Positions 37,901-52,691 of a stretch of 64,000 nucleotides of DNA are shown in pieces (the first letter of the stretch is position 1; each line of letters starts with the position of its first letter). This stretch comes from Panagrolaimus kolymaensis (taxonomy: Eukaryota; Nematoda; Chromadorea; Rhabditida; Panagrolaimidae). The notes below the pieces were generated by a model. The model did not search any database, was not told the origin of the DNA, and saw only the letters and a list, made by a program, of their open reading frames with translations. The translations under genes were made by a program, and so were the position numbers. The stretch spans positions 310,001 through 374,000 of the forward strand of contig JAJQJQ010000039.1 in assembly GCA_028622995.1 (NCBI GenBank), written 5' to 3'.

Positions 37901-38641
37901 CTTTGAATTGCGGCTATTTATTTTATTTTCCAAATATTTTTTATTTGGTTTTTTAAAGTCAAAAGTGCATCCCATTTTTAACTGGATGCCTCGAATTAAG
38001 GTGAATCAATCCACGAAGATTAATTTACATAAACTAATTCGAAGATCGAAACTCAATTTCTTTGAATTGCGGCTATTTATTTTATTTTCCAAATATTTTT
38101 TATATGTTTTTTTAAAGTCAAAAGTGCATCCCATTTTTAACTGGATGCCTCGAATTAAGGTGAATCAATCCACGAAGATTAATTTACATAAACTAATTCG
38201 AAGATCAGAAACTCAATTTCTTTGAATTGCGGCTATTTATTTTATTTTCCAAATATTTTTTATATGTTTTTTTAAAGTCAAAAGTGCATCCCATTTTTAA
38301 CTGGATGCCTCGAATTAAGGTGAATCAATCCACGAAGATTAATTTACATAAACTAATTCGAAGATAGAAACTCAATTTCTTTGAATTGCGGCTATTTATT
38401 TTATTTTCCAAATATTTTTTATTTGTTTTTTTAAAGTCAAAAGTGCATCCCATTTTTAACTGGATGCCTCGAATTAAGGTGAATCAATCCATGAAGATTC
38501 ATTTACATAAACAAAATCGAACATCAGAAACTCAAAATTTATGAATTGCGGCTATTTATTTTATTTTCCAAATATTTTTTATATGTTTTTTTAAAGTCAA
38601 AAGTGCATCCCATTTTTAACTGGATGCCTCGAATTAAGGTG
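34979..38641. repeat. Zone rich in the GATAGAAAC deletion allele
   Basis: The GATAGAAAC allele occurs in copies at 34979, 35298, 35617, 35776, 35935, 36253, 36412, 36731, 37049, 37527, 37686 and 38323. It is rarer elsewhere. A five-monomer unit of about 796 bp (35935-36730) is partly repeated from 36731. The segment from 34342 also repeats the order seen from 30517, a 3825-bp (24-monomer) offset. Each such allele creates TAG in the frame that is otherwise open in 159-bp copies. Confidence 0.75.
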
Positions 38642-39758
38642 AATCAATCCATGAAGATTCATTTACATAAACAAAATCGAACATCAGAAACTCAAAATTT
38701 ATGAATTGCGGCTATTTTGTTTCTTTTCCAAATATTTTTTATTTGATTTTTTAAAGTCAAAAGTGCATCCCATTTTTAACTGTATGCCTCGAATTAAGGT
38801 GAATCAATCCATGAAGATTCATTTACATAAACAAAATCGAACATCAGAAACTCAAAATTTATGAATTGCGGCTATTTTGTTTCTTTTCCAAATATTTTTT
38901 ATTTGATTTTTTAAAGTCAAAAGTGCATCCCATTTTTAACTGGATGCCTCGAATTAAGGTGAATCAATCCACGAAGATTAATTTACATAAACTAATTCGA
39001 AGATCGAAACTCAATTTCTTTGAATTGCGGCTATTTATTTTATTTTCCAAATATTTTTTATTTGATTTTTTAAAGTCAAAAGTGCATCCCATTTTTAACT
39101 GGATGCCTCGAATTAAGGTGAATCAATCCACGAAGATTAATTTACATAAACTAATTCGAAGATCGAAACTCAATTTCTTTGAATTGCGGCTATTTATTTT
39201 ATTTTCCAAATATTTTTTATTTGGTTTTTTAAAGTCAAAAGTGCATCCCATTTTTAACTGGATGCCTCGAATTAAGGTGAATCAATCCACGAAGATTAAT
39301 TTACATAAACTAATTCGAAGATCGAAACTCAATTTCTTTGAATTGCGGCTATTTATTTTATTTTCCAAATATTTTTTATTTGATTTTTTAAAGTCAAAAG
39401 TGCATCCCATTTTTAACTGGATGCCTCGAATTAAGGTGAATCAATCCACGAAGATTAATTTACATAAACTAATTCGAAGATCAGAAACTCAATTTCTTTG
39501 AATTGCGGCTATTTATTTTATTTTCCAAATATTTTTTATTTGATTTTTTAAAGTCAAAAGTGCATCCCATTTTTAACTGGTTGCCTCGAATTAAGGTGAA
39601 TCAATCCACGAAGATTAATTTACATAAACTAATTCGAAGATCAGAAACTCAATTTCTTTGAATTGCGGCTATTTATTTTATTTTCCAAATATTTTTTATT
39701 TGATTTTTTAAAGTCAAAAGTGCATCCCATTTTTAACTGGATGCCTCGAATTAAGGTG

Positions 39759-42700
39759 AATCAATCCACGAAGATTAATTTACATAAACTAATTCGAAGA
39801 TCAGAAACTCAATTTCTTTGAATTGCGGCTATTTATTTTATTTTCCAAATATTTTTTATTTGATTTTTTAAAGTCAAAAGTGCATCCCATTTTTAACTGG
39901 ATGCCTCGAATTAAGGTGAATCAATCCACGAAGATTAATTTACATAAACTAATTCGAAGATCGAAACTCAATTTCTTTGAATTGCGGCTATTTATTTTAT
40001 TTTCCAAATATTTTTTATTTGATTTTTTAAAGTCAAAAGTGCATCCCATTTTTAACTGGATGCCTCGAATTAAGGTGAATCAATCCATGAAGATTCATTT
40101 ACATAAACAAAATCGAACATCAGAAACTCAAAATTTATGAATTGCGGCTATTTTGTTTCTTTTCCAAATATTTTTTATTTGATTTTTTAAAGTCAAAAGT
40201 GCATCCCATTTTTAACTGGATGCCTCGAATTAAGGTGAATCAATCCATGAAGATTCATTTACATAAACAAAATCGAACATCAGAAACTCAAAATTTATGA
40301 ATTGCGGCTATTTTGTTTCTTTTCCAAATATTTTTTATTTGATTTTTTAAAGTCAAAAGTGCATCCCATTTTTAACTGGATGCCTCGAATTAAGGTGAAT
40401 CAATCCACGAAGATTAATTTACATAAACTAATTCGAAGATCAGAAACTCAATTTCTTTGAATTGCGGCTATTTATTTTATTTTCCAAATATTTTTTATTT
40501 GATTTTTTAAAGTCAAAAGTGCATCCCATTTTTAACTGGATGCCTCGAATTAAGGTGAATCAATCCACGAAGATTAATTTACATAAACTAATTCGAAGAT
40601 CAGAAACTCAATTTCTTTGAATTGCGGCTATTTATTTTATTTTCCAAATATTTTTTATTTGATTTTTTAAAGTCAAAAGTGCATCCCATTTTTAACTGGA
40701 TGCCTCGAATTAAGGTGAATCAATCCACGAAGATTAATTTACATAAACTAATTCGAAGATCGAAACTCAATTTCTTTGAATTGCGGCTATTTATTTTATT
40801 TTCCAAATATTTTTTATTTGATTTTTTAAAGTCAAAAGTGCATCCCATTTTTAACTGGATGCCTCGAATTAAGGTGAATCAATCCATGAAGATTCATTTA
40901 CATAAACAAAATCGAACATCAGAAACTCAAAATTTATGAATTGCGGCTATTTTGTTTCTTTTCCAAATATTTTTTATTTGATTTTTTAAAGTCAAAAGTG
41001 CATCCCATTTTTAACTGGATGCCTCGAATTAAGGTGAATCAATCCATGAAGATTCATTTACATAAACAAAATCGAACATCAGAAACTCAAAATTTATGAA
41101 TTGCGGCTATTTTGTTTCTTTTCCAAATATTTTTTATTTGATTTTTTAAAGTCAAAAGTGCATCCCATTTTTAACTGGATGCCTCGAATTAAGGTGAATC
41201 AATCCACGAAGATTAATTTACATAAACTAATTCGAAGATCAGAAACTCAATTTCTTTGAATTGCGGCTATTTATTTTATTTTCCAAATATTTTTTATTTG
41301 ATTTTTTAAAGTCAAAAGTGCATCCCATTTTTAACTGGATGCCTCGAATTAAGGTGAATCAATCCACGAAGATTAATTTACATAAACTAATTCGAAGATC
41401 AGAAACTCAATTTCTTTGAATTGCGGCTATTTATTTTATTTTCCAAATATTTTTTATTTGATTTTTTAAAGTCAAAAGTGCATCCCATTTTTAACTGGAT
41501 GCCTCGAATTAAGGTGAATCAATCCACGAAGATTAATTTACATAAACTAATTCGAAGATCGAAACTCAATTTCTTTGAATTGCGGCTATTTATTTTATTT
41601 TCCAAATATTTTTTATTTGATTTTTTAAAGTCAAAAGTGCATCCCATTTTTAACTGGATGCCTCGAATTAAGGTGAATCAATCCATGAAGATTCATTTAC
41701 ATAAACAAAATCGAACATCAGAAACTCAAAATTTATGAATTGCGGCTATTTTGTTTCTTTTCCAAATATTTTTTATTTGATTTTTTAAAGTCAAAAGTGC
41801 ATCCCATTTTTAACTGGATGCCTCGAATTAAGGTGAATCAATCCACGAAGATTAATTTACATAAACTAATTCGAAGATCAGAAACTCAATTTCTTTGAAT
41901 TGCGGCTATTTATTTTATTTTCCAAATATTTTTTATTTGATTTTTTAAAGTCAAAAGTGCATCCCATTTTTAACTGGATGCCTCGAATTAAGGTGAATCA
42001 ATCCACGAAGATTAATTTACATAAACTAATTCGAAGATCGAAACTCAATTTCTTTGAATTGCGGCTATTTATTTTATTTTCCAAATATTTTTTATTTGAT
42101 TTTTTAAAGTCAAAAGTGCATCCCATTTTTAACTGGATGCCTCGAATTAAGGTGAATCAATCCATGAAGATTCATTTACATAAACAAAATCGAACATCAG
42201 AAACTCAAAATTTATGAATTGCGGCTATTTTGTTTCTTTTCCAAATATTTTTTATTTGATTTTTTAAAGTCAAAAGTGCATCCCATTTTTAACTGGATGC
42301 CTCGAATTAAGGTGAATCAATCCACGAAGATTAATTTACATAAACTAATTCGAAGATCAGAAACTCAATTTCTTTGAATTGCGGCTATTTATTTTATTTT
42401 CCAAATATTTTTTATTTGATTTTTTAAAGTCAAAAGTGCATCCCATTTTTAACTGGATGCCTCGAATTAAGGTGAATCAATCCACGAAGATTAATTTACA
42501 TAAACTAATTCGAAGATCGAAACTCAATTTCTTTGAATTGCGGCTATTTATTTTATTTTCCAAATATTTTTTATTTGATTTTTTAAAGTCAAAAGTGCAT
42601 CCCATTTTTAACTGGATGCCTCGAATTAAGGTGAATCAATCCACGAAGATTAATTTACATAAACTAATTCGAAGATCGAAACTCAATTTCTTTGAATTGC

Positions 42701-42952
42701 GGCTATTTATTTTATTTTCCAAATATTTTTTATTTGATTTTTTAAAGTCAAAAGTGCATCCCATTTTTAACTGGATGCCTCGAATTAAGGTGAATCAATC
42801 CATGAAGATTCATTTACATAAACAAAATCGAACATCAGAAACTCAAAATTTATGAATTGCGGCTATTTTGTTTCTTTTCCAAATATTTTTTATTTGATTT
42901 TTTAAAGTCAAAAGTGAATCCCATTTTTAACTGGATGCCTCGAATTAAGGTG
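39759..42952. repeat. Higher-order repeats of changing size: 799, 479 and 638 bp
   Basis: Two 799-bp units (39759, 40558) have the order 160-bp B1, 159-bp B1, B2, B2, 160-bp B1. Two 479-bp units follow (41357, 41836): 160-bp B1, 159-bp B1, B2, with a last unit of four monomers starting at 42315 that adds a second 159-bp B1. The same building blocks are kept while members are lost or gained, as expected from successive unequal exchanges. Confidence 0.83.
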
Positions 42953-43910
42953 AATCAATCCACGAAGATTAATTTACATAAACTAATTCGAAGATCAGAA
43001 ACTCAATTTCTTTGAATTGCGGCTATTTATTTTATTTTCCAAATATTTTTTATTTGATTTTTTAAAGTCAAAAGTGCATCCCATTTTTAACTGGATGCCT
43101 CGAATTAAGGTGAATCAATCCACGAAGATTAATTTACATAAACTAATTCGAAGATCAGAAACTCAATTTCTTTGAATTGCGGCTATTTATTTTATTTTCC
43201 AAATATTTTTTATTTGATTTTTTAAAGTCAAAAGTGCATCCCATTTTTAACTGGATGCCTCGAATTAAGGTGAATCAATCCACGAAGATTAATTTACATA
43301 AACTAATTCGAAGATCGAAACTCAATTTCTTTGAATTGCGGCTATTTATTTTATTTTCCAAATATTTTTTATTTGATTTTTTAAAGTCAAAAGTGCATCC
43401 CATTTTTAACTGGATGCCTCGAATTAAGGTGAATCAATCCACGAAGATTAATTTACATAAACTAATTCGAAGATCGAAACTCAATTTCTTTGAATTGCGG
43501 CTATTTATTTTATTTTCCAAATATTTTTTATTTGATTTTTTAAAGTCAAAAGTGCATCCCATTTTTAACTGGATGCCTCGAATTAAGGTGAATCAATCCA
43601 TGAAGATTCATTTACATAAACAAAATCGAACATCAGAAACTCAAAATTTATGAATTGCGGCTATTTTGTTTCTTTTCCAAATATTTTTTATTTGATTTTT
43701 TAAAGTCAAAAGTGCATCCCATTTTTAACTGGATGCCTCGAATTAAGGTGAATCAATCCATGAAGATTCATTTACATAAACAAAATCGAACATCAGAAAC
43801 TCAAAATTTATGAATTGCGGCTATTTTGTTTCTTTTCCAAATATTTTTTATTTGATTTTTTAAAGTCAAAAGTGCATCCCATTTTTAACTGGATGCCTCG
43901 AATTAAGGTG

Positions 43911-45190
43911 AATCAATCCACGAAGATTAATTTACATAAACTAATTCGAAGATCAGAAACTCAATTTCTTTGAATTGCGGCTATTTATTTTATTTTCCAA
44001 ATATTTTTTATTTGATTTTTTAAAGTCAAAAGTGCATCCCATTTTTAACTGGATGCCTCGAATTAAGGTGAATCAATCCATGAAGATTCATTTACATAAA
44101 CAAAATCGAACATCAGAAACTCAAAATTTATGAATTGCGGCTATTTATTTTATTTTCCAAATATTTTTTATTTGTTTTTTTAAAGTCAAAAGTGCATCCC
44201 ATTTTTAACTGGATGCCTCGAATTAAGGTGAATCAATCCATGAAGATTCATTTACATAAACAAAATCGAACATCAGAAACTCAAAATTTATGAATTGCGG
44301 CTATTTTGTTTCTTTTCCAAATATTTTTTATTTGATTTTTTAAAGTCAAAAGTGCATCCCATTTTTAACTGGATGCCTCGAATTAAGGTGAATCAATCCA
44401 TGAAGATTCATTTACATAAACAAAATCGAACATCAGAAACTCAAAATTTATGAATTGCGGCTATTTTGTTTCTTTTCCAAATATTTTTTATTTGATTTTT
44501 TAAAGTCAAAAGTGCATCCCATTTTTAACTGGATGCCTCGAATTAAGGTGAATCAATCCACGAAGATTAATTTACATAAACTAATTCGAAGATCAGAAAC
44601 TCAATTTCTTTGAATTGCGGCTATTTATTTTATTTTCCAAATATTTTTTATTTGATTTTTTAAAGTCAAAAGTGCATCCCATTTTTAACTGGATGCCTCG
44701 AATTAAGGTGAATCAATCCATGAAGATTCATTTACATAAACAAAATCGAACATCAGAAACTCAAAATTTATGAATTGCGGCTATTTATTTTATTTTCCAA
44801 ATATTTTTTATTTGTTTTTTTAAAGTCAAAAGTGCATCCCATTTTTAACTGGATGCCTCGAATTAAGGTGAATCAATCCATGAAGATTCATTTACATAAA
44901 CAAAATCGAACATCAGAAACTCAAAATTTATGAATTGCGGCTATTTTGTTTCTTTTCCAAATATTTTTTATTTGATTTTTTAAAGTCAAAAGTGCATCCC
45001 ATTTTTAACTGGATGCCTCGAATTAAGGTGAATCAATCCATGAAGATTCATTTACATAAACAAAATCGAACATCAGAAACTCAAAATTTATGAATTGCGG
45101 CTATTTTGTTTCTTTTCCAAATATTTTTTATTTGATTTTTTAAAGTCAAAAGTGCATCCCATTTTTAACTGGATGCCTCGAATTAAGGTG
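43911..45190. repeat. Four-monomer higher-order repeat, 640 bp, two copies
   Basis: Units start at 43911 and 44551. Each is a 160-bp B1 copy, a B2 copy with TATTTATTTT and TTTGT, and two B2 copies with TATTTTGTTT and TTTGA. The two units look identical by eye, so this is probably a recent duplication. Confidence 0.83.
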
Positions 45191-46785
45191 AATCAATCCA
45201 CGAAGATTAATTTACATAAACTAATTCGAAGATCGAAACTCAATTTCTTTGAATTGCGGCTATTTATTTTATTTTCCAAATATTTTTTATTTGATTTTTT
45301 AAAGTCAAAAGTGCATCCCATTTTTAACTGGATGCCTCGAATTAAGGTGAATCAATCCACGAAGATTAATTTACATAAACTAATTCGAAGATCGAAACTC
45401 AATTTCTTTGAATTGCGGCTATTTATTTTATTTTCCAAATATTTTTTATTTGATTTTTTAAAGTCAAAAGTGCATCCCATTTTTAACTGGATGCCTCGAA
45501 TTAAGGTGAATCAATCCATGAAGATTCATTTACATAAACAAAATCGAACATCAGAAACTCAAAATTTATGAATTGCGGCTATTTTGTTTCTTTTCCAAAT
45601 ATTTTTTATTTGATTTTTTAAAGTCAAAAGTGCATCCCATTTTTAACTGGATGCCTCGAATTAAGGTGAATCAATCCATGAAGATTCATTTACATAAACA
45701 AAATCGAACATCAGAAACTCAAAATTTATGAATTGCGGCTATTTTGTTTCTTTTCCAAATATTTTTTATTTGATTTTTTAAAGTCAAAAGTGCATCCCAT
45801 TTTTAACTGGATGCCTCGAATTAAGGTGAATCAATCCACGAAGATTAATTTACATAAACTAATTCGAAGATCAGAAACTCAATTTCTTTGAATTGCGGCT
45901 ATTTATTTTATTTTCCAAATATTTTTTATTTGATTTTTTAAAGTCAAAAGTGCATCCCATTTTTAACTGGATGCCTCGAATTAAGGTGAATCAATCCACG
46001 AAGATTAATTTACATAAACTAATTCGAAGATCGAAACTCAATTTCTTTGAATTGCGGCTATTTATTTTATTTTCCAAATATTTTTTATTTGATTTTTTAA
46101 AGTCAAAAGTGCATCCCATTTTTAACTGGATGCCTCGAATTAAGGTGAATCAATCCACGAAGATTAATTTACATAAACTAATTCGAAGATCGAAACTCAA
46201 TTTCTTTGAATTGCGGCTATTTATTTTATTTTCCAAATATTTTTTATTTGATTTTTTAAAGTCAAAAGTGCATCCCATTTTTAACTGGATGCCTCGAATT
46301 AAGGTGAATCAATCCACGAAGATTAATTTACATAAACTAATTCGAAGATCGAAACTCAATTTCTTTGAATTGCGGCTATTTATTTTATTTTCCAAATATT
46401 TTTTATTTGTTTTTTTAAAGTCAAAAGTGCATCCCATTTTTAACTGGATGCCTCGAATTAAGGTGAATCAATCCACGAAGATTAATTTACATAAACTAAT
46501 TCGAAGATCAGAAACTCAATTTCTTTGAATTGCGGCTATTTATTTTATTTTCCAAATATTTTTTATTTGTTTTTTTAAAGTCAAAAGTGCATCCCATTTT
46601 TAACTGGATGCCTCGAATTAAGGTGAATCAATCCACGAAGATTAATTTACATAAACTAATTCGAAGATCAGAAACTCAATTTCTTTGAATTGCGGCTATT
46701 TATTTTATTTTCCAAATATTTTTTATATGTTTTTTTAAAGTCAAAAGTGCATCCCATTTTTAACTGGATGCCTCGAATTAAGGTG

Positions 46786-49700
46786 AATCAATCCACGAAG
46801 ATTCATTTACATAAACAAAATCGAACATCAGAAACTCAAAATTTATGAATTGCGGCTATTTTGTTTCTTTTCCAAATATTTTTTATTTGATTTTTTAAAG
46901 TCAAAAGTGCATCCCATTTTTAACTGGATGCCTCGAATTAAGGTGAATCAATCCACGAAGATTAATTTACATAAACTAATTCGAAGATCAGAAACTCAAT
47001 TTCTTTGAATTGCGGCTATTTATTTTATTTTCCAAATATTTTTTATTTGTTTTTTTAAAGTCAAAAGTGCATCCCATTTTTAACTGGATGCCTCGAATTA
47101 AGGTGAATCAATCCACGAAGATTAATTTACATAAACTAATTCGAAGATCAGAAACTCAATTTCTTTGAATTGCGGCTATTTATTTTATTTTCCAAATATT
47201 TTTTATTTGTTTTTTTAAAGTCAAAAGTGCATCCCATTTTTAACTGGATGCCTCGAATTAAGGTGAATCAATCCACGAAGATTAATTTACATAAACTAAT
47301 TCGAAGATCAGAAACTCAATTTCTTTGAATTGCGGCTATTTATTTTATTTTCCAAATATTTTTTATTTGTTTTTTTAAAGTCAAAAGTGCATCCCATTTT
47401 TAACTGGATGCCTCGAATTAAGGTGAATCAATCCACGAAGATTAATTTACATAAACTAATTCGAAGATCGAAACTCAATTTCTTTGAATTGCGGCTATTT
47501 ATTTTATTTTCCAAATATTTTTTATTTGTTTTTTTAAAGTCAAAAGTGCATCCCATTTTTAACTGGATGCCTCGAATTAAGGTGAATCAATCCACGAAGA
47601 TTAATTTACATAAACTAATTCGAAGATCAGAAACTCAATTTCTTTGAATTGCGGCTATTTATTTTATTTTCCAAATATTTTTTATATGTTTTTTTAAAGT
47701 CAAAAGTGCATCCCATTTTTAACTGGATGCCTCGAATTAAGGTGAATCAATCCACGAAGATTCATTTACATAAACAAAATCGAACATCAGAAACTCAAAA
47801 TTTATGAATTGCGGCTATTTTGTTTCTTTTCCAAATATTTTTTATTTGATTTTTTAAAGTCAAAAGTGCATCCCATTTTTAACTGGATGCCTCGAATTAA
47901 GGTGAATCAATCCACGAAGATTAATTTACATAAACTAATTCGAAGATCAGAAACTCAATTTCTTTGAATTGCGGCTATTTATTTTATTTTCCAAATATTT
48001 TTTATTTGATTTTTTAAAGTCAAAAGTGCATCCCATTTTTAACTGGATGCCTCGAATTAAGGTGAATCAATCCACGAAGATTAATTTACATAAACTAATT
48101 CGAAGATCGAAACTCAATTTCTTTGAATTGCGGCTATTTATTTTATTTTCCAAATATTTTTTATTTGTTTTTTTAAAGTCAAAAGTGCATCCCATTTTTA
48201 ACTGGATGCCTCGAATTAAGGTGAATCAATCCACGAAGATTAATTTACATAAACTAATTCGAAGATCAGAAACTCAATTTCTTTGAATTGCGGCTATTTA
48301 TTTTATTTTCCAAATATTTTTTATTTGTTTTTTTAAAGTCAAAAGTGCATCCCATTTTTAACTGGATGCCTCGAATTAAGGTGAATCAATCCACGAAGAT
48401 TAATTTACATAAACTAATTCGAAGATCAGAAACTCAATTTCTTTGAATTGCGGCTATTTATTTTATTTTCCAAATATTTTTTATATGTTTTTTTAAAGTC
48501 AAAAGTGCATCCCATTTTTAACTGGATGCCTCGAATTAAGGTGAATCAATCCATGAAGATTAATTTACATAAACTAATTCGAAGATCGAAACTCAATTTC
48601 TTTGAATTGCGGCTATTTATTTTATTTTCCAAATATTTTTTATTTGTTTTTTTAAAGTCAAAAGTGCATCCCATTTTTAACTGGATGCCTCGAATTAAGG
48701 TGAATCAATCCATGAAGATTAATTTACATAAACTAATTCGAAGATCGAAACTCAATTTCTTTGAATTGCGGCTATTTATTTTATTTTCCAAATATTTTTT
48801 ATTTGTTTTTTTAAAGTCAAAAGTGCATCCCATTTTTAACTGGATGCCTCGAATTAAGGTGAATCAATCCACGAAGATTAATTTACATAAACTAATTCGA
48901 AGATCAGAAACTCAATTTCTTTGAATTGCGGCTATTTATTTTATTTTCCAAATATTTTTTATATGTTTTTTTAAAGTCAAAAGTGCATCCCATTTTTAAC
49001 TGGATGCCTCGAATTAAGGTGAATCAATCCACGAAGATTCATTTACATAAACAAAATCGAACATCAGAAACTCAAAATTTATGAATTGCGGCTATTTTGT
49101 TTCTTTTCCAAATATTTTTTATTTGATTTTTTAAAGTCAAAAGTGCATCCCATTTTTAACTGGATGCCTCGAATTAAGGTGAATCAATCCACGAAGATTA
49201 ATTTACATAAACTAATTCGAAGATCAGAAACTCAATTTCTTTGAATTGCGGCTATTTATTTTATTTTCCAAATATTTTTTATATGTTTTTTTAAAGTCAA
49301 AAGTGCATCCCATTTTTAACTGGATGCCTCGAATTAAGGTGAATCAATCCATGAAGATTAATTTACATAAACTAATTCGAAGATCGAAACTCAATTTCTT
49401 TGAATTGCGGCTATTTATTTTATTTTCCAAATATTTTTTATTTGTTTTTTTAAAGTCAAAAGTGCATCCCATTTTTAACTGGATGCCTCGAATTAAGGTG
49501 AATCAATCCACGAAGATTAATTTACATAAACTAATTCGAAGATCAGAAACTCAATTTCTTTGAATTGCGGCTATTTATTTTATTTTCCAAATATTTTTTA
49601 TATGTTTTTTTAAAGTCAAAAGTGCATCCCATTTTTAACTGGATGCCTCGAATTAAGGTGAATCAATCCACGAAGATTCATTTACATAAACAAAATCGAA

Positions 49701-49820
49701 CATCAGAAACTCAAAATTTATGAATTGCGGCTATTTTGTTTCTTTTCCAAATATTTTTTATTTGATTTTTTAAAGTCAAAAGTGCATCCCATTTTTAACT
49801 GGATGCCTCGAATTAAGGTG
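46786..49820. repeat. Recurrent B2-with-CACG marker copies
   Basis: Four copies, at 46786, 47745, 49022 and 49661, have a B2 body but the B1 state CCACG at the first site. Each follows a 160-bp B1 copy with TATGT. Their spacings (959, 1277 and 639 bp) correspond to 6, 8 and 4 monomers. They mark a higher-order unit whose length has varied. The same marker also occurs at 23821, in the left part of the array. Confidence 0.75.
48544..49500. repeat. B1 copies carrying the B2-like CATG state
   Basis: Copies at 48544, 48703 and 49342 have CCATG followed by an otherwise ordinary B1 body. They are the reciprocal of the CACG-bearing B2 copies nearby. Either a short conversion tract or an independent CpG to TpG change would produce them. 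Confidence 0.75.
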
Positions 49821-50459
49821 AATCAATCCACGAAGATTAATTTACATAAACTAATTCGAAGATCAGAAACTCAATTTCTTTGAATTGCGGCTATTTATTT
49901 TATTTTCCAAATATTTTTTATATGTTTTTTTAAAGTCAAAAGTGCATCCCATTTTTAACTGGATGCCTCGAATTAAGGTGAATCAATCCACGAAGATTAA
50001 TTTACATAAACTAATTCGAAGATAGAAACTCAATTTCTTTGAATTGCGGCTATTTATTTTATTTTCCAAATATTTTTTATTTGTTTTTTTAAAGTCAAAA
50101 GTGCATCCCATTTTTAACTGGATGCCTCGAATTAAGGTGAATCAATCCATGAAGATTCATTTACATAAACAAAATCGAACATCAGAAACTCAAAATTTAT
50201 GAATTGCGGCTATTTATTTTATTTTCCAATTATTTTTTATATGTTTTTTTAAAGTCAAAAGTGCATCCCATTTTTAACTGGATGCCTCGAATTAAGGTGA
50301 ATCAATCCATGAAGATTCATTTACATAAACAAAATCGAACATCAGAAACTCAAAATTTATGAATTGCGGCTATTTATTTTATTTTCCAAATATTTTTTAT
50401 TTGTTTTTTTAAAGTCAAAAGTGCATCCCATTTTTAACTGGATGCCTCGAATTAAGGTG

Positions 50460-52691
50460 AATCAATCCATGAAGATTCATTTACATAAACAAAATCGAAC
50501 ATCAGAAACTCAAAATTTATGAATTGCGGCTATTTATTTGATTTTCCAAATATTTTTTATTTGTTTTTTTAAAGTCAAAAGTGCATCCCATTTTTAACTG
50601 GATGCCTCGAATTAAGGTGAATCAATCCACGAAGATTAATTTACATAAACTAATTCGAAGATCGAAACTCAATTTCTTTGAATTGCGGCTATTTATTTTA
50701 TTTTCCAAATATTTTTTATTTGATTTTTTAAAGTCAAAAGTGCATCCCATTTTTAACTGGATGCCTCGAATTAAGGTGAATCAATCCACGAAGATTAATT
50801 TACATAAACTAATTCGAAGATCGAAACTCAATTTCTTTGAATTGCGGCTATTTATTTTATTTTCCAAATATTTTTTATATGTTTTTTTAAAGTCAAAAGT
50901 GCATCCCATTTTTAACTGGATGCCTCGAATTAAGGTGAATCAATCCACGAAGATTAATTTACATAAACTAATTCGAAGATAGAAACTCAATTTCTTTGAA
51001 TTGCGGCTATTTATTTTATTTTCCAAATATTTTTTATTTGTTTTTTTAAAGTCAAAAGTGCATCCCATTTTTAACTGGATGCCTCGAATTAAGGTGAATC
51101 AATCCATGAAGATTCATTTACATAAACAAAATCGAACATCAGAAACTCAAAATTTATGAATTGCGGCTATTTTGTTTCTTTTCCAAATATTTTTTATTTG
51201 TTTTTTTAAAGTCAAAAGTGCATCCCATTTTTAACTGGATGCCTCGAATTAAGGTGAATCAATCCACGAAGATTAATTTACATAAACTAATTCGAAGATC
51301 GAAACTCAATTTCTTTGAATTGCGGCTATTTATTTTATTTTCCAAATATTTTTTATATGTTTTTTTAAAGTCAAAAGTGCATCCCATTTTTAACTGGATG
51401 CCTCGAATTAAGGTGAATCAATCCATGAAGATTCATTTACATAAACAAAATCGAACATCAGAAACTCAAAATTTATGAATTGCGGCTATTTTGTTTCTTT
51501 TCCAAATATTTTTTATTTGTTTTTTTAAAGTCAAAAGTGCATCCCATTTTTAACTGGATGCCTCGAATTAAGGTGAATCAATCCATGAAGATTCATTTAC
51601 ATAAACAAAATCGAACATCAGAAACTCAAAATTTATGAATTGCGGCTATTTATTTTATTTTCCAAATATTTTTTATTTGTTTTTTTAAAGTCAAAAGTGC
51701 ATCCCATTTTTAACTGGATGCCTCGAATTAAGGTGAATCAATCCACGAAGATTAATTTACATAAACTAATTCGAAGATCGAAACTCAATTTCTTTGAATT
51801 GCGGCTATTTATTTTATTTTCCAAATATTTTTTATATGTTTTTTTAAAGTCAAAAGTGCATCCCATTTTTAACTGGATGCCTCGAATTAAGGTGAATCAA
51901 TCCATGAAGATTCATTTACATAAACAAAATCGAACATCAGAAACTCAAAATTTATGAATTGCGGCTATTTTGTTTCTTTTCCAAATATTTTTTATTTGAT
52001 TTTTTAAAGTCAAAAGTGCATCCCATTTTTAACTGGATGCCTCGAATTAAGGTGAATCAATCCACGAAGATTAATTTACATAAACTAATTCGAAGATCGA
52101 AACTCAATTTCTTTGAATTGCGGCTATTTATTTTATTTTCCAAATATTTTTTATTTGATTTTTTAAAGTCAAAAGTGCATCCCATTTTTAACTGGATGCC
52201 TCGAATTAAGGTGAATCAATCCACGAAGATTAATTTACATAAACTAATTCGAAGATCGAAACTCAATTTCTTTGAATTGCGGCTATTTATTTTATTTTCC
52301 AAATATTTTTTATTTGATTTTTTAAAGTCAAAAGTGCATCCCATTTTTAACTGGATGCCTCGAATTAAGGTGAATCAATCCACGAAGATTAATTTACATA
52401 AACTAATTCGAAGATCGAAACTCAATTTCTTTGAATTGCGGCTATTTATTTTATTTTCCAAATATTTTTTATTTGATTTTTTAAAGTCAAAAGTGCATCC
52501 CATTTTTAACTGGATGCCTCGAATTAAGGTGAATCAATCCATGAAGATTCATTTACATAAACAAAATCGAACATCAGAAACTCAAAATTTATGAATTGCG
52601 GCTATTTATTTTATTTTCCAAATATTTTTTATTTGTTTTTTTAAAGTCAAAAGTGCATCCCATTTTTAACTGGATGCCTCGAATTAAGGTG
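50460..52691. repeat. Fourteen-monomer higher-order unit, 2232 bp
   Basis: The TATTTGATTTTCC marker reappears here in B2 copies at 50460 and 52692. After both, the next members are 159-bp B1 with TTTGA, 159-bp B1 with TATGT, a GATAGAAAC copy with TTTGT and a B2 copy with TTTGT. The second unit then gains an extra B2 copy and drifts out of register. The marker sits in a B2 head here but in a B1 head at 23981 and 27012, so it has been moved between haplotypes. Confidence 0.78.
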
